Below are positions 18,969-27,759 of a stretch of DNA of 40,365 nt, in pieces. The DNA lies in assembly GCA_900299395.1 (NCBI GenBank), contig OMJO01000017.1:1-40365 (forward strand), written 5' to 3'. The stretch's first letter is position 1, and each line of letters opens with the position of its first letter. Position numbers and translations under genes: made by a program. Under the pieces are notes generated by a model. The model saw only the letters and a program-made list of their open reading frames with translations. It was not told the DNA's origin and made no database searches. This DNA is from a bacterium (GTDB lineage Bacteria > Patescibacteriota > Saccharimonadia > Saccharimonadales > OMJO01).

Positions 18969-20291
18969 TTACGGTGCGAGGCGGTTAATATCACGCGGGA
19001 AGAGTGTCGCTTCTTTAACGCTGTTAAGGCCAAGAATCCGCTGTACCGTTCGCTCAAGCCCCCAACCAAAGCCACCATGTGGAGGCATGCCGTACTTGTA
19101 GACACTGAGAAGGGGTGCAAAACCAGGGCTGTCTGGGTCACCACCCATCGATTTAAGCTGCTGTACGAGTCGATCGTACCGGTGTTCGCGCATACTAAGC
19201 GTCGCAATCTCTACACCCCTGAAAAGAAGGTCGGCACGGTCAGCAATGTCTGGGTTTTCTTCGTTAGCACGGTGATAAAACTTGAACGTCTTGCTCTTGC
19301 TTGGCCATCCAACTACAAGCACCGCTTCACTGCCAAGTTCTTTTTTGGCATAGTCACACACCCATCGCTCTTCAGCAGGAGCAAGGTCATCTTCACCCGT
19401 GTGATCTTCTTTGGTAGCCTGTAGGAATTTTTCGTGGATGTCATGGATGCTTAGGCGTGGAATGTCTTCGGCTTTCTTTGGCAGTACAAATTTTTCTACA
19501 TTCCACATTTTGAGTGCGTCAGCACAGTCTTTTTCAACGGCACTGACCACCGCTATGAGGGCACCGCCAGCAAAGTTCATGAGATCTTCAAACTGGATGA
19601 AACCCATCTCGGCATCAATCGTTATGTACTCCGTCATGTGGCGAGTGGTCGCACTTGGTTCGGCGCGGAATGTTGGGTTTGTCTCGAATACTCGCTCGAA
19701 CACCCCAACCATCATCTGCTTATAGAACTGAGCAGACTGCGCTAAGGTAGCTGTTTTACCAAAGTAATCGAGTTTGAAAACCTCTGCCCCACCTTCTGTT
19801 GCTTCGGCGAGTAATTTAGGACTGTTCATCTCGGTGAAATCGTTGGCTTTAAAGTGCGCACGAAATGCTTCAAGCACCTTGGCCTGCACCTTAAAGATCG
19901 CTGTTTCCTGTATGTTGCGAAGTCCAATCGGACGATGGTCGAGTAGCGTGTCGAGATTGTCAGACTTATGACTGAGCGGCTTATCTATTTCTATTGGCAG
20001 CTCTTCTGTTACTGGTATCTCCACCGTTAGTGTGACGTCATGCAATTCAACACCGCCTGGCGCTCGGGGCTCTTCTTTGACTGTACCTGCCAGCTGAAGA
20101 ACTGTACCAGTTTGCAGACCACGAAGTTTTTCAACTTCGTCTTTATCCTTAACAACGGCTTGGATGAGCCCACTGCGATCACGTAAGTTAATGAACGTAA
20201 TACCGCCAAGTAAGCGTTTTTTATGTAGCCACCCTTCTAGTTGAATCTTTTTGCCCACATGTTGGGCGCTGTCTTTTGTGAGAACTCTCAT
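18969..20291 (-). CDS. aspS: Aspartate--tRNA(Asp/Asn) ligase, archaeal/eukaryal-type
   Basis: OB fold GWLHKKRLLGGITFINLRDRSG; class II motifs FRAEPSATTRHMTEY and GGFGWGLERTVQRIL; 440 aa with no bacterial GAD insertion. Confidence 0.93.
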   Translation of the reverse strand: MRVLTKDSAQHVGKKIQLEGWLHKKRLLGGITFINLRDRSGLIQAVVKDKDEVEKLRGLQTGTVLQLAGTVKEEPRAPGGVELHDVTLTVEIPVTEELPIEIDKPLSHKSDNLDTLLDHRPIGLRNIQETAIFKVQAKVLEAFRAHFKANDFTEMNSPKLLAEATEGGAEVFKLDYFGKTATLAQSAQFYKQMMVGVFERVFETNPTFRAEPSATTRHMTEYITIDAEMGFIQFEDLMNFAGGALIAVVSAVEKDCADALKMWNVEKFVLPKKAEDIPRLSIHDIHEKFLQATKEDHTGEDDLAPAEERWVCDYAKKELGSEAVLVVGWPSKSKTFKFYHRANEENPDIADRADLLFRGVEIATLSMREHRYDRLVQQLKSMGGDPDSPGFAPLLSVYKYGMPPHGGFGWGLERTVQRILGLNSVKEATLFPRDINRLAP

Positions 20292-20388
20292 GGTAATTCC
20301 TTGATTGCTTTTTAAGTAATACGGCCGAAGTGGGCTATAAACATACTGCTCGCCTTAGCAGTAGCCAGCCCCGCAATTCATATTGGTA

Positions 20389-21507
20389 TTACTTCTTCGT
20401 ATCATCAGGGGTTATTGTACCATCATCTTCTTTGACAGGTGTATCTTTTTCTGGCTTTTCTTCATGTCGTGCTTTTCTATCGGCTTCCGCGGCACGAGCA
20501 GCTACCGCCCGCAGGTCATTATATTGGTCGAACTCATCGATAATAACCTTGCCGACTACCTGCTCGAGGATATCTTCTAGCGTAATAATCCCGACGTATT
20601 CTTCAAAACTATTTACGACTACCAACAAATGGTGGTGTGTCTTGATAACTGCTTGAAGAGCATCGTACAGGTTTTGTTCTTCATGCACATAGGCAACGTC
20701 TGTCTTCATAACTGACTTCACCGAGCCACCAGATCGTGCATTAACTAGGTCCCGCATATACAATGTGCCGACAATATTATCTTTTTTGCCATCATGCACA
20801 GGAAATCGGGAGTGGCCACTCTTGTGTAGTTCATCCATCAGTAGTGGCCCAATGGTTTCACTTACCGATACTGTTTTAATCATGCGGCGTGGCGTGAGAT
20901 GCTTACGGACTAGCTGCTCACCGAACTTGAGGGCGCTCGCTGCAATTTGAAGCTCGAGCTTATCAATGCGGCTATCTACCTGGGCTTCCTGAAGTTCCAT
21001 AAACTCTAGAAGGTCTTCTTTCTCGTACAGCCCCGTGTGTGAGGCAAGCGGGCGGCCTCGGTGCACAACGCCAATACCACGGTTAATAACAGGGTGTAGA
21101 TAATTTAGAAGCCACCCGAGTGCTGGGGCCAACCACACAGCTATGTGCTCCCCTATCGCAGTTATTCTGCTGTTTGGTAGCCACACATAGGCAATCCACA
21201 GCAAGGCAATGCTGGTTGTCAGTGCAAACCAGAGTGGTGCAGTGCGATCTACAACCACAAAAAACAATGCGCTACACACTATGATGACTAGCCACAACAA
21301 TGCCCGAAGGCTTTGACCATATGCGGCAACACGGTAAATCGTACGGGCCGCATGATTGCCCACCCGAGCTCGTCTCTTAATTTCTTTAACAGGTAGCGCC
21401 GTATATGTCTTTTGTAGCGTTACTGCCAGCAGTACGAGTCCAGCAGTTACGATATTCCATAATGAATCCATCCTTCTAATAGTACGATTGACGCTTATGA
21501 TTTTCAA
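20389..21507 (-). CDS. CBS-domain membrane protein (CNNM/CorC-like)
   Basis: TM segments followed by a tandem CBS pair (HSRFPVHDGKKDNIVGTLYMRDLVNA, HHLLVVVNSFEEYVGIITLEDILEQVVG). Start may be 21471. Confidence 0.8.
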   Translation of the reverse strand: MKIISVNRTIRRMDSLWNIVTAGLVLLAVTLQKTYTALPVKEIKRRARVGNHAARTIYRVAAYGQSLRALLWLVIIVCSALFFVVVDRTAPLWFALTTSIALLWIAYVWLPNSRITAIGEHIAVWLAPALGWLLNYLHPVINRGIGVVHRGRPLASHTGLYEKEDLLEFMELQEAQVDSRIDKLELQIAASALKFGEQLVRKHLTPRRMIKTVSVSETIGPLLMDELHKSGHSRFPVHDGKKDNIVGTLYMRDLVNARSGGSVKSVMKTDVAYVHEEQNLYDALQAVIKTHHHLLVVVNSFEEYVGIITLEDILEQVVGKVIIDEFDQYNDLRAVAARAAEADRKARHEEKPEKDTPVKEDDGTITPDDTKK

Positions 21508-21552
21508 AGGGTGAAAGCTCAGGTACTATATAGTCACAAAGGGAGAACACAT

Positions 21553-22188
21553 ATGTCTAATCGTTTTACGCTCGTTGTTATCGCACTCATTATTGGCTTT
21601 GCTGGTATATTTTGGGCTACCAAGAAAAAGGCTGACGCCCCCTCAAATAGCAACAGTTCACAGTTAACTGAGCACAAGTACGGCACTGGCACGAGTGGTG
21701 TCACGCTGATTGAGTACGGTGACTTTGCCTGCCCGGCATGCTACCAATATTTCCCGATCGTCGAGCAAGTGAGAGAAAAATATAAAGAACAGATCACGTT
21801 CCAATTCCGACACTTCCCACTGCTCGAGATTCACCAAAACGCCCTCCTTGCTGCCCGGGCGGCCGAGGCTGCCGGCAACCAAGGTAAATTCTGGGAAATG
21901 TATGCCCAACTCTACCAGACGCAGCCAAACTGGAAGGACAGCAACAACCCACAACCCCTATTTGAACAATACGCCCAACAGCTACGTTTAGACTCTCAAA
22001 AATTTGTCACCGACCTCAAGAGTGACCAAACAAACAGTATCATTCAGGCAGACCGCAACGATGCAAAAGCACGTGGTTTTAGCGGCACCCCAACATTTGT
22101 ACTTGACGGTAAAAAAATAGAAAGCCCCCGCGACGCCGAAAGTTTCTACAAGCTTATCGAAGACGCGATAGCTGCCAAGAAAAAATAA
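21553..22188 (+). CDS. DsbA-family thioredoxin-fold protein
   Basis: N-terminal TM, GDFACPACYQYFP (CxxC), GFSGTPTFVLDGKKI; AAAGGGAG upstream of ATG 21553. Confidence 0.88.
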   Translation: MSNRFTLVVIALIIGFAGIFWATKKKADAPSNSNSSQLTEHKYGTGTSGVTLIEYGDFACPACYQYFPIVEQVREKYKEQITFQFRHFPLLEIHQNALLAARAAEAAGNQGKFWEMYAQLYQTQPNWKDSNNPQPLFEQYAQQLRLDSQKFVTDLKSDQTNSIIQADRNDAKARGFSGTPTFVLDGKKIESPRDAESFYKLIEDAIAAKKK

Positions 22189-22222
22189 AACAGCCGGATA
22201 ATCCGGCCGTCTATCGACTAAC

Positions 22223-22345
22223 CTAAAAGGCTAGTAATTGATGAATTGTTGCCAATAAGGCCTTTTTACTTTTACGTCCACGCGAATACTCCTGTGGTTT
22301 ATGATTTTTATTTTGATTGGCATAAAGCCGTTCCTCCCGTTTCAC
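22223..22345 (-). CDS. Candidate small basic protein (40 aa), not in ORF track
   Basis: GTG-started frame reads MKREERLYANQNKNHKPQEYSRGRKSKKALLATIHQLLAF in an otherwise empty 330-bp gap; composition is protein-like. Confidence 0.3.
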   Translation of the reverse strand: MKREERLYANQNKNHKPQEYSRGRKSKKALLATIHQLLAF

Positions 22346-22519
22346 CAGAAACAATACGTACGTCTCAAATACTTATTGTTTTTGAATTGTTTTTTGTATT
22401 TCTCATGGCATGATGACCACTTGAAGTAATGGTATATTCCCACAAGCATATGCGGCTTGTCAACAATAATTTATGTTGTGGTTATGTTTGTGGGGTATAC
22501 TTGAGCCAAGGCCACCAAA

Positions 22520-23896
22520 ATGGAAGAACAAGCAAAGAAAACTATTCGAAAAATTAGCGAAGCACCAGCCAAGGCGCTTGATGTTGCAGTATCTACTTCC
22601 ACGGCGATGACAAATAAGATTCCGGCTGGGCAGATCGTCAAGAAGACCAAAGCCTACTGGCATTCACTCGGACCTGGTTTGACAACAGGAGCTTCTGATG
22701 ACGACCCATCAGGAATTGCAACATATTCGCAAACGGGCGCACAATACGGATTTCAACTTCTCTGGCTATCTGCGTTCACTTTTCCGTTGATGGCCGTCGT
22801 CCAAGAAATGTGTGCGCGCATTGGACTAGTAACTGGTCGTGGTCTGGCCGGAAACATACGTGTGCACTTCTCCCGAAAAGTGATCGTTGCCTGTACCGTG
22901 CTACTTTTTGCAGCCAATGCATTTAACGTCGGTGCTGACCTTGGAGCGATGGCTAAAGGAGTGCAGCTCTTAAAGCCAGATCTTAACTTTGGGGTGCTGG
23001 TGGTTGGCTTTACGCTATTCAGTCTATTCATGCAGATTTTTACCCCGTACGCCAAGTACGCAAAGTATCTGAAATGGCTCGCGATGGTGCTATTGGCATA
23101 TATATTCTCAGCTATTCTGGCCAAGCTAAACTGGGGAGAAGTATTGCACCAAGGATTCATACCGCACATCACGTGGGACAAAGATCAGCTGCTACTCATA
23201 TGTGCTATTTTGGGTACCACGATTTCGCCGTATCTTTTCTTTTGGCAAACATCACAAGAAGTAGAAGAGCAGATTCTTCAAGGCAATACTTCTCTGGTGC
23301 AACGACAAGGCACAACTAAAAAAGCCGTCAAAGAAATGCGCATTGATGTGTGGTCCGGTATGTTTCTTTCCAACATAGTAATGTTCTTTATCATTGCCGC
23401 TTGTGGCGCCTTATTATTCAAAAATGGTATTACCAATATTACCTCTGCCGCCCAAGCTGCAGAAGCACTGCGCCCTTTTGCTGGCAACGCAACGTACTGG
23501 CTCTTCGCAATCGGCATTATAGGGACCGGCTTGCTGGCCATACCAGTGTTAGCTGGGTCAAGTTCCTATGCTGTTGCCGAAAGCATGCGCTGGCACCAGC
23601 AGGGACTCAACAGCAAACTGAACCAGGCTCATGCATTTTATGGCATTGTGATTATCTCGATGTTTGCTGGTCTTGCCATGAACTTCATTGGTCTCGACCC
23701 AATCAAGGCACTAATCTATTCGGCTATTGGGAACGGATTGGTTGCCCCAATTGTTTTGTTCTTGGTAGTACGATTGAGTAGCAACAAAAAAATTATGGGC
23801 GAATGGGTCAATAAACCATCCACCACAGTCATCGGTTGGTTTGTGACAGGCTTAATGGCAATCGCTGGAGCCGCAGCAATCATCTCGATGTTCTAG
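22520..23896 (+). CDS. Divergent NRAMP (SLC11)-family divalent metal transporter
   Basis: GPGLTTGASDDDPSGIATYSQTGAQYGFQLLW in TM1 and ILGTTISPYLFFWQTS in TM6; about 11 TM segments. Confidence 0.88.
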   Translation: MEEQAKKTIRKISEAPAKALDVAVSTSTAMTNKIPAGQIVKKTKAYWHSLGPGLTTGASDDDPSGIATYSQTGAQYGFQLLWLSAFTFPLMAVVQEMCARIGLVTGRGLAGNIRVHFSRKVIVACTVLLFAANAFNVGADLGAMAKGVQLLKPDLNFGVLVVGFTLFSLFMQIFTPYAKYAKYLKWLAMVLLAYIFSAILAKLNWGEVLHQGFIPHITWDKDQLLLICAILGTTISPYLFFWQTSQEVEEQILQGNTSLVQRQGTTKKAVKEMRIDVWSGMFLSNIVMFFIIAACGALLFKNGITNITSAAQAAEALRPFAGNATYWLFAIGIIGTGLLAIPVLAGSSSYAVAESMRWHQQGLNSKLNQAHAFYGIVIISMFAGLAMNFIGLDPIKALIYSAIGNGLVAPIVLFLVVRLSSNKKIMGEWVNKPSTTVIGWFVTGLMAIAGAAAIISMF

Positions 23897-23921
23897 GTAA
23901 GAGCATAAGCCTTTCAAACCG

Positions 23922-23937
23922 TTACAATTCATTGTAA
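23922..23937. promoter_or_regulatory. Palindromic operator candidate upstream of antiporter
   Basis: TTACAAT-TC-ATTGTAA, perfect 7-bp arms, between a TTTCAA-like -35 and a TAAAAT -10. Confidence 0.4.
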
Positions 23938-23965
23938 AATTACCCCCGAAGGGGTTAAAACACAC

Positions 23966-25657
23966 ATGCATCAAGACGTATTTGCCGAACTGAGTCTCGT
24001 CATCGCCATCACTGCTGCGGTATCCATTTTTATGCGCCTCATCAAACAACCACTGATCTTGGGATACATCGTCGCGGGCCTGTTAGTCGGACCATCCCTA
24101 TTAAACGTCATCCATTCGGTTGAAACATTCCAAGTATTCTCAAATATTGGGATTGCCCTGCTACTATTCATCATTGGCCTCGGTATGAATGTGTCGGAAT
24201 TGCGTAAGTTGGGGCGCGTTGTACTGATAGCCGCGACTGCTTCTTTATTGACTATCACCTTGCTTGGTTACGCCACCAGCAGTGTGATGGGCTTCACAAA
24301 AACCGAATCTTTTATAGTTGGGCTTAGCTTATTCTTCAGCAGCACGATTATTATCGTTAAAATTCTGTCAGACAAGAAAGAGCAAAACCGTTTGCATGGA
24401 CAGATTGCTATCGGTGTCATTTTGCTTGAGGACTTAGTAGCCACTATTGCTCTTCTTTTTTTGGTAGCCGGGAAAGATGGCGGACTGGACGCCGGCCAAG
24501 TAAGTACTCTCATGCTAAAAGGCTTCGCTCTTATGCTGTTCTTGATCATTTGTAGCACAAAGATACTACCGGTTGTCTCAAAGCATATTGCCAGTTCCCA
24601 GGAATTGCTTTTTCTGTCTGCAATCACATGGGGTTTTGGCATTGCGACATTATTTAAGCAAGCTGGTTTTTCTATCGAGGTTGGAGCTCTGTTTAGTGGC
24701 GTAGCTCTAGCACCCTCACCGTATGCACGGGAAATTAGTGCCCGCTTAAAACCATTACGTGATTTCTTCATTGTGCTGTTCTTTATTACGTTGGGTGAGA
24801 GCATGAACGTCAGTAACCTATCGTCTGCTGTTGGGCCAGCACTCGTTTTATCGGCAATCGTCATGTTCGCCAAGCCTCTCGTCATCACTTCGACAATGGG
24901 CTTGCTTGGCTACACAAAGCGTGTCAGCTTCAAAACGGGTGTGAACTTATCTCAAATTAGTGAATTTTCGATTGTCTTAGTGGTACTTGCCAGTAATGCA
25001 AAACTGGTTGACCCACGGTTAAGTGCCATCATCACACTGGTCGCTATTATTACCATCGCCACCTCCACCTATATGATGCAGTACGACGATGAACTATTTG
25101 CTATTTTTGACAAATTTAAACTTCACCTTTTCGAAAAAGAAGTTACATATAAGGAAAATCGATCACAAGGAACTCATTCACTATTGCTTTTTGGGTATCA
25201 CCACGGCGGACATGAATTTATCCGAGCCTTTAAAGGTATCGGGAAGCGATATCTCGTGGTCGATTACGATCCATCTGTGATTGAATCGCTAGAGGCGCAA
25301 GAGATTCCATTTTTGTATGGAGATGCAACTGACGTGGAACTGCTGGATGAAGTCGGTATTGATAAAGCAAAACTTATCATCAGCACTTTTTCGGATTTTG
25401 AAGTGTCCAAACAGCTTGTTACGAATATTGTAAAGGTTAACCCTGGTGCGGTTATTATTTGTCACGCCGAAAACAAGGAACAAGCAGTTGAGTTATACGA
25501 CACTGGTGCAACGTATGTGATGATTCCCCAATACATTGGTAGTGAAAAAATTAGCTCATTCATCCGAAAAAACGGACTCAACAAGACCGAGTTTGAGAAC
25601 CATCGCGCGAAACACCTTGACTATTTACAGTCGCATTTCGAACCAGCAGAAGTCTAG
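23966..25657 (+). CDS. CPA2-family cation:proton antiporter with TrkA-N (RCK) domain
   Basis: LGYIVAGLLVGPSLLN, LLFIIGLGMN; C-terminal LLFGYHHGGHEFIRAF...YLVVDYDPSVIESLEAQEIPFLYGDATD. Confidence 0.92.
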   Translation: MHQDVFAELSLVIAITAAVSIFMRLIKQPLILGYIVAGLLVGPSLLNVIHSVETFQVFSNIGIALLLFIIGLGMNVSELRKLGRVVLIAATASLLTITLLGYATSSVMGFTKTESFIVGLSLFFSSTIIIVKILSDKKEQNRLHGQIAIGVILLEDLVATIALLFLVAGKDGGLDAGQVSTLMLKGFALMLFLIICSTKILPVVSKHIASSQELLFLSAITWGFGIATLFKQAGFSIEVGALFSGVALAPSPYAREISARLKPLRDFFIVLFFITLGESMNVSNLSSAVGPALVLSAIVMFAKPLVITSTMGLLGYTKRVSFKTGVNLSQISEFSIVLVVLASNAKLVDPRLSAIITLVAIITIATSTYMMQYDDELFAIFDKFKLHLFEKEVTYKENRSQGTHSLLLFGYHHGGHEFIRAFKGIGKRYLVVDYDPSVIESLEAQEIPFLYGDATDVELLDEVGIDKAKLIISTFSDFEVSKQLVTNIVKVNPGAVIICHAENKEQAVELYDTGATYVMIPQYIGSEKISSFIRKNGLNKTEFENHRAKHLDYLQSHFEPAEV

Positions 25658-26247
25658 TTTGCAGTGTAAAGCTGCTCCGTAGCGATATAGTCCAGCACTT
25701 CAGGAGGAACCGTTTGCGGAGTTTTGCCCTTTCGCAGTGCAGACCGAACCGCACTTGAAGAAACGCGCGATGAATCTGCCTGGAAAATACTGTACGTTAA
25801 TCGTAGTCCACGTGTCTGCTGCAACGCCACCAGCGTTTCTTTTACTTCCTTCTCTGAACGCCGTCGTATGCCAATAACAAAATGTACCGCTTCTATTAGC
25901 TCTGTTACATGTGGCCAATTTGCGAGATGATCAAGCATATCTTCTCCCATAAGCATGTAGAGCGCAGCTCCTTGAAATCGGGCCTGCAGAACCGGTAGTG
26001 TCTCATGCGCAGTGAAGCGTGCTTGGTTGAGAATAATTAACCCTAAATTTGCATGACGTTTGATTGCAAGCTCCACCATTTGTGTACGGTGCTCGAGGGC
26101 TTTGACGCCTTGTTTACGACGAGGTCGGGGCTCGACCAAAAAGAAGACTTTATCAAGCCCGTATTTTTCTTGAGCCTCAAGTGCAAAACGCACATGACCA
26201 TTATGAATAGGGTCAAACGTGCCGCTATATATACCGACGCGCTTCAC
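25654..26247 (-). CDS. nadD: Nicotinate-nucleotide adenylyltransferase
   Basis: GIYSGTFDPIHNGHVRFALEA, PRRKQGVKALEHRTQMVELA, SSSAVRSALRKGK. GTG start at 26247 overlaps the preceding stop (GTGA). Confidence 0.88.
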   Translation of the reverse strand: MKRVGIYSGTFDPIHNGHVRFALEAQEKYGLDKVFFLVEPRPRRKQGVKALEHRTQMVELAIKRHANLGLIILNQARFTAHETLPVLQARFQGAALYMLMGEDMLDHLANWPHVTELIEAVHFVIGIRRRSEKEVKETLVALQQTRGLRLTYSIFQADSSRVSSSAVRSALRKGKTPQTVPPEVLDYIATEQLYTAN

Positions 26248-26408
26248 TCGGCTGGTATCCCTTCGCAACACTTTGTAGGCATATGACAAGCCGGGCACAT
26301 AAAATGCCCATGAACCGGTTCGATGGGATAATGGCCACAATTATCGCAAAAAAACTCTGGCGATTTCTCTTTTACAAGTTCTTTGTATATTTCATCGTCG
26401 GTATTCAT
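26244..26408 (-). CDS. Small zinc-ribbon-like protein (54 aa), absent from supplied ORF track
   Basis: MNTDDEIYKELVKEKSPEFFCDNCGHYPIEPVHGHFMCPACHMPTKCCEGIPAE; two CxxC knuckles; ATGA overlap with upstream CDS and GTGA overlap with nadD. Confidence 0.85.
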   Translation of the reverse strand: MNTDDEIYKELVKEKSPEFFCDNCGHYPIEPVHGHFMCPACHMPTKCCEGIPAE

Positions 26409-27727
26409 GCGGCTACTCCTAGTTTTTTGCTATCAAATTTTGCCTGACAACCACGACACACACTACATGGCCCTACTTCTGTCTTACCTGGACGAGTAGG
26501 ACAAGTCTGGACCCTACAAATACCCTGCTTCCATTTCCATGATTCTTTTGCTTCCTCAGTTAGCGTTTTTAGATCTGCTAGTTCTAGGCCGAGTTCAGCA
26601 GCCCGCTCTGGCGTCAGAGTGACCCCACAAAATGTGACTGACTGTTCGCCCGCTTGGCTGGCACGTATTAACGCCATGGCACCCTCCGTATCACCGATAG
26701 CAATATGCTCCGAGGCCGCGTAATAGAATCGTGCTGCTTCTTCACCAAAGCAGTCCTTAGCGTACTCAGGCGCTAACGAACAAATGCTACGCAAGCAAAT
26801 TCGTACTTGTTCGGCATACTGCGCTTGGCGTTCCTCAAGGCTAATTGTCCCTGCCTCTACCTGGCTGTCAAGCAGCGCCTCGTAGTGTGCGAGAAGCCCG
26901 ACATAGTGTTCAATTTGCTCTTCACGTACATAGGATAGTTCACGAATCGCTTCGTATTCAACATGTGCGCTATTCGTACCTTCAATTTCACCATATCGTA
27001 TCTTTTGACCAGCTGCTCTATCCAGCATGCGCTGGATATCAACAATGCCATCAGCTAGCTGCTCAGTGTTGTACACTACGGGTGTTCGTAAACCTGCGAT
27101 GTCCGGTTCAAAGCCAGATTCTACTCTGATACCTACTTGCTGAAAAAAGCCAAACGTTGAACGCCAATCGCTGTTGCTACGGCTGATCGTTTCGATCACT
27201 CGAGTATACTGGCCATCTTCGTGTTGAATAAGATGCGTCGAACGAGACATACCCTTCCGGTTCGCATCTCGATAGCCGAGTGATAAACCAGCCAGTGCTT
27301 CCGGCCAATCTGATACCTCAGCAATGCTTGTCCTAGGCGGAAGCATGTTTGCTGCAATGGCAGTGTGTACCCTTTGGATATACAGCTCATTGACTATCTC
27401 CGCGAAACGGCGTTGTTGTTCGTGATGCGGAAGTGCTGCACTCCACCCATTCAGCAAACGGCTCAACACTTGTGCGTTAATATCATCGAGGTTGCCAGAA
27501 ATTTCTACTCTTGATAGGTGCCCTGATGCAGTAAGTGCTTCCATTAGTGCCGTACGTGCGTTGTCTTCTCGTTCGGGCATATGCACCAGCGGATTCTCGA
27601 TACTAGTCCGCTGGTCTATCAGCTGCCACGCTTGTTGCTCTAGCGATACACGGTCAATCAGCAGTTGGGCATCCAGAAATTCTGGTGCGCTCTGTTGTTC
27701 AGGTGTATACGTTTCTATGTTGACCAT
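26405..27727 (-). CDS. Hypothetical protein with C-terminal Cys-rich (zinc-binding-like) tail
   Basis: 440-codon ORF; tail CRVQTCPTRPGKTEVGPCSVCRGCQAKFDSKKLGVAA; no family recognised. Confidence 0.8.
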   Translation of the reverse strand: MVNIETYTPEQQSAPEFLDAQLLIDRVSLEQQAWQLIDQRTSIENPLVHMPEREDNARTALMEALTASGHLSRVEISGNLDDINAQVLSRLLNGWSAALPHHEQQRRFAEIVNELYIQRVHTAIAANMLPPRTSIAEVSDWPEALAGLSLGYRDANRKGMSRSTHLIQHEDGQYTRVIETISRSNSDWRSTFGFFQQVGIRVESGFEPDIAGLRTPVVYNTEQLADGIVDIQRMLDRAAGQKIRYGEIEGTNSAHVEYEAIRELSYVREEQIEHYVGLLAHYEALLDSQVEAGTISLEERQAQYAEQVRICLRSICSLAPEYAKDCFGEEAARFYYAASEHIAIGDTEGAMALIRASQAGEQSVTFCGVTLTPERAAELGLELADLKTLTEEAKESWKWKQGICRVQTCPTRPGKTEVGPCSVCRGCQAKFDSKKLGVAA

Positions 27728-27734
27728 CTAAAAA

Positions 27735-27755
27735 CCCTCGTTCCGCGAACAAGGG
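27735..27755 (-). promoter_or_regulatory. Terminator/attenuator-like hairpin containing the probable Shine-Dalgarno
   Basis: Minus strand CCCTTGTTC-GCG-GAACGAGGG-TTTTTAG-ATG: 9-bp stem plus T5, with GAGGG 7 nt before the start codon. Confidence 0.65.
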
Positions 27756-27759
27756 CCTG

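Noticed and set aside
20310-20388. Hairpin TACTGCT-aaggcg-AGCAGTA between the CBS-protein and aspS genes; considered T-box or terminator
   Set aside because: No T-run, no T-box motif or tRNA-pairing features; too short for a known riboswitch.
22193-22214. GCCGGATAATCCGGC inverted repeat after the dsbA-like gene
   Set aside because: Short stem with no adjacent U tract; a looser AAAAGG...CCTTTTT pairing exists, but the ~30-nt loop makes either terminator call weak.
22753-23181. 142-aa minus-strand ORF inside the NRAMP gene
   Set aside because: Antisense to a well-supported transporter; composition reflects the complement of TM codons; no motif or SD.
24268-24888. 206-aa minus-strand ORF inside the antiporter gene
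   Set aside because: Long, but antisense to a clear CPA2 CDS; no recognisable family or expression signals.
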